This document shows positions 7,414 to 14,419 of a stretch of DNA of 16,747 bases, piece after piece. How positions within the stretch are numbered: position 1 is the stretch's first letter; every line of letters begins with the position of its first letter. The stretch is from the NCBI GenBank assembly GCA_038222915.1, contig JBBRHH010000057.1, forward strand, positions 1 to 16,747. The letters run 5' to 3'. Origin of the DNA: JBBRHH01 sp038222915. Its GTDB lineage: Bacteria; Planctomycetota; Phycisphaerae; Tepidisphaerales; Tepidisphaeraceae. Below the pieces are notes generated by a model. That model was not told where the DNA came from, did no database searches, and saw only the letters and a program-made list of their open reading frames with translations. A program made the translations under genes and the position numbers.

Positions 7414-7776
7414 TCACCCCTTCTTCGTCCCATCATCAAACATATCCAGCAGCGTCCCCGTCAATTTCGAAGCCATCCTAATCACCGCCGCATTCGCATC
7501 ATAAAGCGTCTTCGCCCGATACAGATCCACCAGATTCTTCGCCAGATCCGTATTCGAACCCTCCTTGCCATTCTCATCGATCGGCCCCGCCGTCGGGTCC
7601 GTCGTGATCGAGCTCACCTGCACGCCACCATTGTTCGGCAGATTCGAAAGATTGACGCTGGTCTGCTTATACCCCGCGCTATCCGCATTAGCGATGTTCG
7701 ACGCACTGTTATTAACGAGCGCATCCGCCGCCTGCAGCCCCGAAAGCGCAATATTAAAAGTGTCCGAAATGCCCAT
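7414..7776 (-). CDS. Short FlgC-like flagellar rod protein
   Basis: From ATG 7776 this is a 120-aa protein. The N terminus, MGISDTFNIALSGLQAADAL followed by NNSASNIANADSAGYK, is the flagellar basal-body rod domain (Flg_bb_rod). The C terminus, NTDLAKNLVDLYRAKTLYDA then NAAVIRMASKLTGTLLDM, is the rod C-terminal domain. The intervening GGVQVSSITTDP resembles FlgC. Proteins of this family stack as the proximal rod, or related rod and hook segments, of the flagellum. It is somewhat shorter than E. coli FlgC (134 aa) through a reduced middle. GGAG 6 nt before ATG 7776 fixes the start; GTG 7788 would add four residues. No other flagellar gene is nearby, so it could be an orphan paralogue. Confidence 0.75.
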   Translation of the reverse strand: MGISDTFNIALSGLQAADALVNNSASNIANADSAGYKQTSVNLSNLPNNGGVQVSSITTDPTAGPIDENGKEGSNTDLAKNLVDLYRAKTLYDANAAVIRMASKLTGTLLDMFDDGTKKG

Positions 7777-7910
7777 GCGCGACTCCACTCAGATAAGGCC
7801 AAATCAGGCCTCACACAGAATGGATCGACGCGCCCACCCACCGACTGAATCATCACTCTCGACATTCACCCCGCCACCCACCTTTCCGCCAACACACTGG
7901 GAAAGATCGA

Positions 7911-8007
7911 CCGGTAACAACCACCCACACCCGCCCACGCACGTCCGGTAACCCGCCTTCCAACCACGCGTCCCCGCAACACCCATCCCACGCCACCGGT
8001 AACAACC
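7911..8007. repeat. Three spaced CCGGTAAC direct repeats upstream of the secreted-protein gene
   Basis: CCGGTAACAACC occurs at 7911-7922 and 7996-8007, and CCGGTAACCC at 7945-7954. Start-to-start distances are 34 and 51 bp. All lie in the 268-bp divergent gap between the FlgC-like gene and the gene at 8045; the last copy ends 37 bp before the ATG. They could be operator sites. A further CCGGTAACCC is inside the Minf_1886 gene at 10086-10095. No TATAAT-like box stands out in this gap. Confidence 0.45.
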
Positions 8008-8044
8008 CTGAGTCGATCGATCATCACCAAAGGACCCCGCACCG

Positions 8045-9793
8045 ATGTTCGCACCCATGCGCCGTCTCACCACGCTCGCCGCCCTCCTCCTCGCCGCCAC
8101 CACCCACGCCGGCCAGGTCCGCACCCTCGACGGCAAAAACTACGAAGGCGATTTCAAAATCGAATCCGGCGCGCTCCTCGTCACCCCCCAGGGCGGCAAA
8201 CCCACCCGCATCGAGCTCGCCAACATCCTCACCGCCAACCTCCGTGGCGATGTCTCCGCCGGCCAGGGCAAAGCCGCCAACGGCCTCCCCAACGACTGGA
8301 AAGATCAAAACGTCGGCAACGCCGCCCAACCCGCCTCCACCACCCTCGCCGACGGCAAATACACCATGAAAGGCGGCGGCAACGACCTCACCGAAAAAGC
8401 CGACGCCTTCCACTTCACCTTCCACAACATGAGCTGGGAAGGTCAGATGATCGCCCGCGTCGCCTCCGTCGAAGGCGCATCCGCCCGGGCCGGCCTCGTC
8501 CTCCGTGACGACAACAACCCCGCCGGCCGCAGCGTCGCCCTCGTCGTCGACGAGGCCAAAGGCGTCTCCTTTATCCGCCGCGCCGAACCCAGCCACGCCC
8601 CCGCCGTCATGCGCGGCAGCCGCGACGCCAAAGCCCCCTATTGGCTCCGCGTCATCCGTCAGGGCAACAACATCAGCGCCTACCAATCCACCGACGGCGA
8701 AAACTGGGACAAGATCAACTCCGAGGAAATTAAATTCGCCGGCAACGTCCAGGTCGGTCTCGCCCTCGCGAGCAAGGACAACGCCGCCGCCTCTGCCACC
8801 TTCGATCACGTCTCCATCCTCAACGACGCCCGCAAAGATTCCGCCGGCCTCACCTCCGCCGGCGGCGCAACCACCATCAACACCGGCCTCATGCTCCGTG
8901 GCGGCTCCGTCCTCCGCGCCGACATCCGCGCCGCCAACGACACCTCCGTCAAAGTCAATCGCAACGGCGAAATCTCCGTCTCCACCGCCGACGTCGCGCG
9001 CATCATCTTCAAACCCATGAACGCCGAACAGGCCGCCAAGCTCACCCCCGGCCGCACCGGCGTCCTCCTCGCCAACGGTGACTTCTTCGAAGGCGACATC
9101 CGATGGGCCGACGGCGGCCAGATCAAGCTCAGCTCCGTACTCTTCGGCAACCGCAATTTCAACACCGGCGAAGCCGTCGCCGTCGCCCTCAACGACGTCA
9201 AGGCCGAACCGTCCGCCTACCAGGTCACCCACGCTGACGGCTCCATCCTCATGGTCAAATCCATCACCGCCGACCCCACCGGCCTCATCATCCTCGAAGA
9301 CCAGAACCTCGGCCCCATCAAGACCGGCCTCGGCGAGCTCACCGAAATCCGCGCCGGCGCATCCCGCTACATCCCCCTCACCGACCTCCGCCCCGTCAAA
9401 GTCGCCACCCGCACCAAAACCTCCGACACCCCCTACGTCATCGACGCCACCACCGCAGGCCTCCCCATGATCCTCGCCGACCAACCCGCCCAGCACGGCA
9501 TCGGCGCAATCGCCGGCGCAACCCTCACCTACAACCTCGAAGGCAACTACAAAACCTTCACCGCCCGAGCCGGCGTCCCCAAAGGCGTCCTCCCCGTGGC
9601 CCCCATTAAATTCATAGTCACCGCCGACGGAAAAGAACTCTACAAAAGCACCAACCGCACCAGTCTCGACGACCCGGTAGGCTTCTCCGTAAACGTCACC
9701 GGCATCAAAACCCTAGAACTAAAAATAGAATCCCCGACAAACATAGACCTCGGCGCATCCGGCCTATGGGCGGATCCGGCGCTCATCAAATAA
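8045..9793 (+). CDS. Secreted multidomain protein with laminin-G/DUF1349-like and NPCBM domains
   Basis: The 582-aa product starts with a signal peptide (MRRLTTLAALLLAATTHA, cut likely after residue 22). Residues 24-66 form a small beta module (RTLDGKNYEGDF). Residues about 85-260 resemble a concanavalin/DUF1349-type lectin domain (ARAGLVLRDDNNPAGRSVAL, YWLRVIRQGNNISAYQSTDG, VQVGLALASKDNAAASATFD). Two further beta modules similar to the first follow (about 282-325 and 338-395, LLANGDFFEGDIRWADGG). The C terminus (about 441-582; HGIGAIAGATLTYNLEGNYK, FTARAGV) is an NPCBM/NEW2 carbohydrate-binding domain. It probably binds glycans outside the cytoplasm; no catalytic domain was recognised. AGGA at 8031-8034 supports ATG 8045. 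The last 200 bp use more A-rich codons than the rest. Confidence 0.85.
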   Translation: MFAPMRRLTTLAALLLAATTHAGQVRTLDGKNYEGDFKIESGALLVTPQGGKPTRIELANILTANLRGDVSAGQGKAANGLPNDWKDQNVGNAAQPASTTLADGKYTMKGGGNDLTEKADAFHFTFHNMSWEGQMIARVASVEGASARAGLVLRDDNNPAGRSVALVVDEAKGVSFIRRAEPSHAPAVMRGSRDAKAPYWLRVIRQGNNISAYQSTDGENWDKINSEEIKFAGNVQVGLALASKDNAAASATFDHVSILNDARKDSAGLTSAGGATTINTGLMLRGGSVLRADIRAANDTSVKVNRNGEISVSTADVARIIFKPMNAEQAAKLTPGRTGVLLANGDFFEGDIRWADGGQIKLSSVLFGNRNFNTGEAVAVALNDVKAEPSAYQVTHADGSILMVKSITADPTGLIILEDQNLGPIKTGLGELTEIRAGASRYIPLTDLRPVKVATRTKTSDTPYVIDATTAGLPMILADQPAQHGIGAIAGATLTYNLEGNYKTFTARAGVPKGVLPVAPIKFIVTADGKELYKSTNRTSLDDPVGFSVNVTGIKTLELKIESPTNIDLGASGLWADPALIK

Positions 9794-9822
9794 CGCCCCA
9801 GCGAGCCCCGCCCACAAGAAAC

Positions 9823-9867
9823 GATTCTCCGCGTCCCCCTCAGCGCCTCTGTGTCTCTGCGGTTAAT
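9823..9867. repeat. Interspersed repeat of the 'CTCTGTGTCTCTGCGG' type
   Basis: The stretch from GATTCTCCGCG to GGTTAATC, with core GCGCCTCTGTGTCTCTGCGG, matches from memory a dispersed intergenic repeat seen in many planctomycete, verrucomicrobial and other genomes. Read in one frame it gives the familiar pseudo-peptide RLCVSAVN. It lies 30 bp after the stop of the secreted-protein gene and 7 bp before the convergent 65-aa gene, so it occupies an intergenic gap. Confidence 0.55.
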
Positions 9868-9873
9868 CAGCAG

Positions 9874-10071
9874 TCACACATGGTGATGCCAAACCGTACT
9901 AAAATAAAGATAAACCAACCACCCCACCCAAACCACAAACGCCCCCGCCAAAACCTTAAACAACACCGGCTTGGCCCCTAACGGCCTCTCTGGCCCCAGG
10001 CTCTCCACCACCGGCTTCTGCTGCACCTGCTTTTGACCCAAAGACGATCGACCGGCCTTGCTCTTCTTCAT
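9874..10071 (-). CDS. Small single-span membrane protein of unknown function
   Basis: This 65-aa protein has a basic, polar N-terminal half (MKKSKAGRSSLGQKQVQQKP) and one hydrophobic helix at about residues 36-58 (VLFKVLAGAFVVWVGWLVYL). It ends in a short HHH-containing tail. I do not recognise a family. The ATG overlaps the stop of the Minf_1886 gene by 4 bp (ATGA at 10071-10068), which indicates translational coupling and makes the gene credible despite its size. The positive residues before the helix predict an N-in orientation. It converges on the gene ending at 9793, with an interspersed repeat in between. Confidence 0.7.
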   Translation of the reverse strand: MKKSKAGRSSLGQKQVQQKPVVESLGPERPLGAKPVLFKVLAGAFVVWVGWLVYLYFSTVWHHHV

Positions 10072-10478
10072 GTCTTGCTTTCGATCCGGTAACCCTCTTC
10101 AAACGCCGACGCGAAATCAAACACGTTCCGGAAATCGTCAATGTTGTCGTGCTCGGTCTTCTGCATCCACTGATTATCCACCATCGCAAAAACAATCCGC
10201 CCAAAATCGTCCGTCCGCCGCACATTCCACCGCTTCAACACCGTCCCCGCCAGCATCCCCCACTGCATCAATGCAAACTGCCGCAGACCCTCGCACAAAT
10301 CCTGCCCCGTCACATGCCGGCTCACCTTGGCATTCTGCGCCTTGGCCGCCCCATGCATCCGCTCCACCGTGAATTGCAATCCACGCTGCACAAAGTCAAA
10401 CGCCTCCACAGGGTAGGCACCGACCTCGCGGACGATCCGCTCAATCGACTTCTCCGGCCCAGGTTCCTTGGGAGGCAT
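10068..10478 (-). CDS. Minf_1886 family protein
   Basis: From ATG 10478 this is a 136-aa soluble protein. The pattern AYPVEAFDFVQRGLQFTVER, HVTGQDLCEGLRQFALMQWG, LKRWNVRRTDDFGRIVFAMV and KTEHDNIDDFRNVFDFASAF is the conserved core of the Minf_1886 family, which I know from planctomycetes and verrucomicrobia and which has no established function. In-frame starts further up (ATG 10508, and a non-ATG start at 10544) add a Cys-rich N-terminal stretch not expected in the family. TACATT (10485-10490) lies 6 nt upstream of the ATG and could be a -10 box, and AGAGGG directly abuts the start codon. The gene follows metG by 66 bp and overlaps the downstream membrane-protein gene by 4 bp. Confidence 0.85.
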   Translation of the reverse strand: MPPKEPGPEKSIERIVREVGAYPVEAFDFVQRGLQFTVERMHGAAKAQNAKVSRHVTGQDLCEGLRQFALMQWGMLAGTVLKRWNVRRTDDFGRIVFAMVDNQWMQKTEHDNIDDFRNVFDFASAFEEGYRIESKT

Positions 10479-10544
10479 CCCTCTAATGTAACAAACACAG
10501 CGAGCCATCGCCAAGGGTAGATCAATGAAACGACAACTGCTCAC

Positions 10545-12095
10545 TTACTTCCCCGGCGTCTCCACATTCGCAAACAACGGCACCGGCGCAGCCATCGCAA
10601 TCCCCGCCGGCAAATCCGTCCCCATCAACTCCGCCAGCGTCCTCCCCTCCACGCTCACCCCAAGCTGCACCAACCCCGCCAGCGCCTTCTCCGGCAAAAT
10701 CGGCAGCAGCGCGGCCAGCGCCCGATAAATCCCCTGCGCCGAATAATTCAAAACCGCATCCAGCCGCCCCGCCTGCGCCGGATCCTTCGCCAGCGAAAAT
10801 GGCTTGGTCGCATCGATATACCCATTGCACGCCCGCGCCAGCTCAATCGGCAAAAGCGCACATTCCTGCAGCGCACACTTCTCATAAGCCGCCGCCAGCT
10901 CGCCCGATAGCCGGTTCGTCCGCTCGATCAGTTGTTTGTCGATATCCTCCACCGCCCCTCCCGCGGCCGGCAGTCTCCCCTCCCGATACTTGTTCACCAT
11001 CGTCAGCACACGGTTCAAACAATTCCCAACCACGTTCTTCAGCTCCGTATGCGCCTTGTGAATCTCCAGCTCCGACCAGTCCGGATCCTCCCCAAACGGC
11101 ACCGGCCTCAACAAAAAGTAACGCAGCGAATCCTGCCCATACGTCCCAATCACCGCCCGGATCTTCTCCAGATCAATAAAGTTCCCCAGCGACTTCCCCA
11201 TCTTCTGCCCGCCCGACTTAAACCACCCATGCGCCACCACGCTCTTCGGCGCCTCCAGCCCCAGCGCAAACAACATCGCCGGCCAATACACCGCGTGAAA
11301 CCACAAAATGTCCTTCCCAATCAAATGCACATTCGCCGGCCAATACCTCCGAAACTTCCCATCATCATCCTCCGACGCATACCCCAGCGCCGTAATGTAA
11401 TTGCTCAGCGCATCGATCCACACATAAAGCACATGCGCCGGATCGTGCGGCATCGGAATCCCCCACTTCAGTGTCGCCCGGCTGATCGACAAATCCGCCA
11501 CTCCCTGCTTCAACTTGCTGATCACCTCATTCCGCCGCCCCTCCGGCCGAATAAATTCCGCATGCGCCGCAATATGCTCCAAAACCCGCGGCACATATTT
11601 CCCCAACCGGAAAAAATAAGTCGGCTCCGAATACCGCGTCAGCGGCCTCTTGCTGATCGCCGATTTATAATCATTCGCCTTCGCATCCGTCTCCGTGACA
11701 AACTCCTCCTGCCCCTCGTCATACCACCCCTCATAGCTCCCCAGGTAAATGTCATCACTAGCCAACAGCTTCTCCACGATCCGCTGCGCAGCCCCCTTGT
11801 GCCGCACCTCGGTGGTGCGAATAAAGTCATCATTGGTGATGGACAATTCCGCCCAAACCCGCGCATAAACCGGAGCAACACTGTCCGCCAGTTGCTGCGG
11901 CGACAACCCCTTCTTCTCGGCCTCCTTCACCATCTTCACCCCATGCTCATCCGTCCCCGTAAGAAAAAAAGTATCCTCCCCAGCCAGCCGGTGATACCGC
12001 GCCAGAGTATCTGCACAAAGCGTCGTATAAACATGCCCCACATGCGGCTCATCGGTGGGATAATAAATAGGCGTGGAAATATAAAACGTGCTCAT
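10545..12095 (-). CDS. metG: Methionyl-tRNA synthetase
   Basis: This 516-aa class I synthetase charges initiator and elongator tRNA-Met. The HIGH-type signature is HVGH at residues 18-21 (FYISTPIYYPTDEPHVGH). The KMSKS loop reads KMGKS at 298-302 (SGGQKMGKSLGNFIDLEKI), with Gly for the middle Ser. The connective-peptide region (YEGWYDEGQEEFVTETDAKA) has no CxxC knuckles, so it is the zinc-free type. There is no C-terminal Arc1p/EMAP tRNA-binding domain, which makes it the short form. ATG 12095 (MSTFYISTP) is chosen over TTG 12101, with GGAG 10 nt upstream. The Minf_1886 gene and the 65-aa membrane-protein gene follow on the same strand and may share its transcript. Confidence 0.97.
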   Translation of the reverse strand: MSTFYISTPIYYPTDEPHVGHVYTTLCADTLARYHRLAGEDTFFLTGTDEHGVKMVKEAEKKGLSPQQLADSVAPVYARVWAELSITNDDFIRTTEVRHKGAAQRIVEKLLASDDIYLGSYEGWYDEGQEEFVTETDAKANDYKSAISKRPLTRYSEPTYFFRLGKYVPRVLEHIAAHAEFIRPEGRRNEVISKLKQGVADLSISRATLKWGIPMPHDPAHVLYVWIDALSNYITALGYASEDDDGKFRRYWPANVHLIGKDILWFHAVYWPAMLFALGLEAPKSVVAHGWFKSGGQKMGKSLGNFIDLEKIRAVIGTYGQDSLRYFLLRPVPFGEDPDWSELEIHKAHTELKNVVGNCLNRVLTMVNKYREGRLPAAGGAVEDIDKQLIERTNRLSGELAAAYEKCALQECALLPIELARACNGYIDATKPFSLAKDPAQAGRLDAVLNYSAQGIYRALAALLPILPEKALAGLVQLGVSVEGRTLAELMGTDLPAGIAMAAPVPLFANVETPGK

Positions 12096-12101
12096 GCGCA
12101 A

Positions 12102-12396
12102 AAAGCTCCAAAAGAAAAACCATCGACGGTCAGGAATAACGCCAACGCAAAGCGGGGGTACAGGAGCGACCCAAAGGTCTCTCCAACCCCTACCGCATCA
12201 ACATCATTCCAGACAGCCGATGGCTCATGAAAAGATTATCCGGTGCGCACCGCGCTAGATCAAGGATGACACCTAAACTTCGCGCCAATCTCCTGCCCCT
12301 CGCCGTGCACGGGCTTCATCCGTTTGCCCACTTGAACGGATCGTTATTCGACGGGATTCGATCGCCGAACAGTACAAACCAGTGTCAGATATCATC
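12102..12396. other. Gene-poor stretch upstream of metG at the strand-composition switch
   Basis: About 300 bp without a convincing gene. It contains a 7-bp inverted repeat (ATCCGTT 12318-12324 with AACGGAT 12335-12341) and one copy of a short direct repeat, GGGATTCGATC, whose second copy is just outside at about 12417. No consensus DnaA box (TTATCCACA), tRNA or good promoter was seen. The plus strand goes from C-rich to G-rich across and just after this stretch. Confidence 0.4.
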
Positions 12397-12525
12397 CTAC
12401 CTCGGCGCCATTGGATGGGATTCGATCTGGAACGTGGTCGAGAGGAACTGGAGGATGCGATGGCGGATGCTGGTGCAGCCTTCTTGCTGTGTGTGGCGAG
12501 AATGTTCTTCGAGGTGCTCGCTCAT
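12397..12525 (-). CDS. Possible 42-aa ORF coupled to the zinc-ribbon gene
   Basis: The ORF starts with an ATG that overlaps the TGA of the upstream zinc-ribbon gene in an ATGA (12525-12522). It reads MSEHLEEHSRHTQQEGCTSI...HPMAPR and stops at TAG 12397-12399. I recognise no family. Its codon use is not clearly GC-biased. The overlap is the only support, so it may be chance or the remnant of a longer gene. Confidence 0.25.
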   Translation of the reverse strand: MSEHLEEHSRHTQQEGCTSIRHRILQFLSTTFQIESHPMAPR

Positions 12526-12725
12526 TTGGAACCCGCCGGGGCTCCTTCATCGTTCTGGATCGCGCCGCATTCGGGGCAGCGGTTGGGGGTGGCGCGGAGG
12601 TCGTAGCCGCATGCGTGACAGTGGGTTCGGAGCAGCTTGCAGAGGTGGGCTCGCAGGCGGCTTAAGTCGACCTGCCGGCAGACGACGAGCATGGTGATGG
12701 CGAGCAGGTTTAGGCCCCATTTCAT
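12522..12725 (-). CDS. Planctomycete zinc-ribbon membrane protein, part downstream of the only in-frame ATG
   Basis: From ATG 12725 the product is 67 aa: a hydrophobic helix (MKWGLNLLAITMLVVC), a basic linker (RLRAHLCKLLRTH), then a zinc ribbon CHACGYDLRATPNRCPECG. That CxxCGYDLRATPxRCPECG form is a signature I associate with planctomycetes. The coding frame clearly continues upstream of this ATG (see the next entry), so 12725 is unlikely to be the native start. The ribbon probably binds one zinc ion with four Cys on the cytoplasmic side. No function is known to me. It ends in an ATGA overlap with a tiny ORF and lies downstream of the PPVDK-repeat gene on the same strand. Confidence 0.65.
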   Translation of the reverse strand: MKWGLNLLAITMLVVCRQVDLSRLRAHLCKLLRTHCHACGYDLRATPNRCPECGAIQNDEGAPAGSK

Positions 12726-12943
12726 CGGCCGGGGAATACTGGTGCCTGAAAGTATTGCGGAGGCGAGCAGGACGGCGACGGCGGAAATGTCGGCGATGCG
12801 GCATTTCCAGTGGCGCAGGGCTTCGTCGCGGCATTGACGCCAGAGACACTCTTGTTCCAGGCGGAGGAGGCCGGAGAGTTCGGGGAGGGAGCGGTAGGAG
12901 AGGATAAAAAGGCATGAATTTCGACGCGCCGAAAGAATGCCAT
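12726..12943 (-). pseudogene. Upstream coding part of the zinc-ribbon gene, no start in frame (probable frameshift at a T5 run)
   Basis: In the frame of ATG 12725 the sequence stays open up to a TAA at 12963-12965. It encodes a plausible protein: SYRSLPELSGLLRLEQECLW, RQCRDEALRHW, then a hydrophobic helix ADISAVAVLLASAILSG. No ATG, GTG or TTG is in frame upstream of 12725. A neighbouring frame starts at ATG 12943 (MAFFRRVEIHA). One extra base in the T5 run (A5 on the plus strand, 12906-12910) would join it to ILSYRSLPEL and make a protein of about 140 aa with two hydrophobic helices. It is either a real frameshift, a sequencing error or programmed slippage. Confidence 0.45.
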
Positions 12944-12952
12944 TTACGTGGT

Positions 12953-14197
12953 TTATTTTGATTTAACGACTGGCTTGGCCTGGGCGATGCGTTTTTCGAG
13001 TTTTACCTTGGTGAGGCCGGAAGCGTCCAAGACGACGTTTGAGTAGATTTCGGCGGCGTGGGCGTGGCAGGCATCGGCGACGCTGCCGTGGTTTTTTTCG
13101 CCGACTTCCCACCAGCCGTCGCCCAACTGCACGAGGGCGTCGGTTGCGGAGGGCTTGGCGGCTTCGGCGAGGGCGAGTTTGCTCATGGCCGGGTCGGAGG
13201 ATTTGGCGAGCATGGGGAGGCCGGCGTCCCAGTCGCCTTTTCGGAAGCAGAGATAGCTGCCGACGGAGAGATTGACGGCGGGGTCTTCGGGGGAGGATTT
13301 CAGTTTTTCGGAGTCCTGGTCGAAGTGCTGGCGAGCGCCGCGGGCGGACTCGATTTCCATGGCTTCTTTTTGAGTGACGGCGCGCAGGGCCGGGTCGGCG
13401 GCCGCACCTTGTTGTAATACGGGGGTGAGCTTGGCGGCGGTGGTGAAGTCTTCGGCGGCGCTGAGCTGGTCGACGATTTCGAGGCCGGCCCGGACGTTTT
13501 CGGCGGCGATGGCGTTGCCGGCGGCGTGGGCGGGGCTGTTAAGTGGCGCGACGATGGAATAGGCCCGCACTGGGAGCTTGGTGGCGGCGTCGGCGCGGAT
13601 GGCCAGGGAGTCGATGTCGTAGGCGGAGCTGAGCTCGTCGGCGGCCTTGAAACAGAGGCGCAGCTCGGACGCGTCTTTGGCGGCTTCGATCGCGCCGATG
13701 AGGAGAACGAATCGATCGGTGGGATTTTCGGAGGCGACTTTCTGGGCTTCGTTAAGGAGGACGTTGAAGAGCTTGCGACGGCCGGCCGGGGTGGTGTCCT
13801 TGAGCTGGTCGGCAAATACCTCCTTCATGAGCTTGCGCGAGTTGGCCTGGGCGGCGTGGTCGGGGACGACGCGCCTGGTTGAAATGACCGGCGGGATTTC
13901 GACGGGGGTTTCGATGACGGGGGGTTTTATGACTGGCGGCTTGTCGAGCGGGGGTTTATCCACCGGCGGTTTGTCGACTGGTGGATTGTCGACGGGTGGT
14001 TTATCAACTGGGGGTTTGTCAGTTGGCGGTTTGACCGGCGGCTTGGCGGCCGGGGTGGTTTTGGGCGGGGGTGTCCAATCGTCGTCGAAGATGTTGCCGG
14101 CCTGGGCGGTTACGCCGGCGGCGAGGAGGGTGAGCAAAGCGGCCGCGAGACTGCGGCGGATGGTGTTGGTGGTGTTGTTCATCAGGTGTCTGGTCAT
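12953..14197 (-). CDS. Secreted protein with PPVDK repeats and a helical C-terminal region
   Basis: This 414-aa protein has a signal peptide (RRSLAAALLTLLAAGVTAQA, residues about 14-33), then GNIFDDDW and a Pro-rich region of about ten 5-residue units (PPVDK and variants, residues about 52-104). A mostly helical region of some 290 residues follows. Its end, LGDGWWEVGEKNHGSVADAC, then AEIYSNVVLDASGLTKVKLE, resembles a module seen in many planctomycete secreted proteins (WW...AE...GL.K.K.EKR), of unknown function. The Pro-rich stretch is probably an extended spacer that holds the helical part away from the membrane or wall. ATG 14197 is preferred because GGGAGG lies just upstream of it; ATG 14209 and ATG 14182 are alternatives. 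The next gene upstream is divergent, at 14420. Confidence 0.85.
   Translation of the reverse strand: MTRHLMNNTTNTIRRSLAAALLTLLAAGVTAQAGNIFDDDWTPPPKTTPAAKPPVKPPTDKPPVDKPPVDNPPVDKPPVDKPPLDKPPVIKPPVIETPVEIPPVISTRRVVPDHAAQANSRKLMKEVFADQLKDTTPAGRRKLFNVLLNEAQKVASENPTDRFVLLIGAIEAAKDASELRLCFKAADELSSAYDIDSLAIRADAATKLPVRAYSIVAPLNSPAHAAGNAIAAENVRAGLEIVDQLSAAEDFTTAAKLTPVLQQGAAADPALRAVTQKEAMEIESARGARQHFDQDSEKLKSSPEDPAVNLSVGSYLCFRKGDWDAGLPMLAKSSDPAMSKLALAEAAKPSATDALVQLGDGWWEVGEKNHGSVADACHAHAAEIYSNVVLDASGLTKVKLEKRIAQAKPVVKSK
13886..14044 (-). repeat. 15-bp minisatellite coding PPVDK units
   Basis: About ten tandem 15-bp units encode PPVDK-type pentapeptides, with degenerate edges (PPVKP, PPTDK, PPVDN, PPLDK, PPVIK, PVIET, PVEIP). 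The units near the middle are the most alike at DNA level. Confidence 0.85.
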
Positions 14198-14323
14198 GTT
14201 GCCTCCCATTGTTTGCTTCGTACATCGGCTGCAACATGGGGCTGCATTGGGATGTACCCGTCTCGTTTACCCGTGTGGACGGAGCAAGTCAATGTAAGAC
14301 GCGTAAAGGCGGGCTGATATTGC

Positions 14324-14352
14324 TTGACCGGTCCGGAAAATGAGGATATTTC
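14324..14352 (+). promoter_or_regulatory. Weak promoter-like pair before the small membrane protein gene
   Basis: TTGACC (14324-14329) and TATTTC (14347-14352) are 17 bp apart, a good -35 with a poor -10. Transcription would start near 14359, about 60 nt before the ATG at 14420. Confidence 0.25.
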
Positions 14353-14419
14353 GTTTGGTGGGGACGAGTTATGACATGTACGCGACGATGCTGGGGAATC
14401 GCGAAAATTGGGTGAAGAT

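Noticed and set aside
8024..9496. 490-aa minus-strand ORF opposite the secreted protein
   Set aside because: Gly/Asp/Val/Glu-rich shadow translation without any domain; the plus-strand frame has a signal peptide and an NPCBM domain.
10932..12230. 432-aa plus-strand ORF opposite metG
   Set aside because: Antisense to MetRS, Arg/Pro/His-rich, no motif.
12236..12244. TTATCCGGT as a DnaA box at the skew switch
   Set aside because: It matches TTATCCACA only in the first six bases and stands alone, so it does not support an origin by itself.
12227..12697. 156-aa and overlapping plus-strand ORFs over the zinc-ribbon region
   Set aside because: Trp/Arg/Gly-rich translations opposite a recognisable zinc ribbon; no SD and no family.
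13039..14297. Plus-strand ORFs rich in Gly/Arg opposite the PPVDK-repeat gene
   Set aside because: Shadows of the minus-strand gene, which has a signal peptide, an SD and a sensible domain layout.
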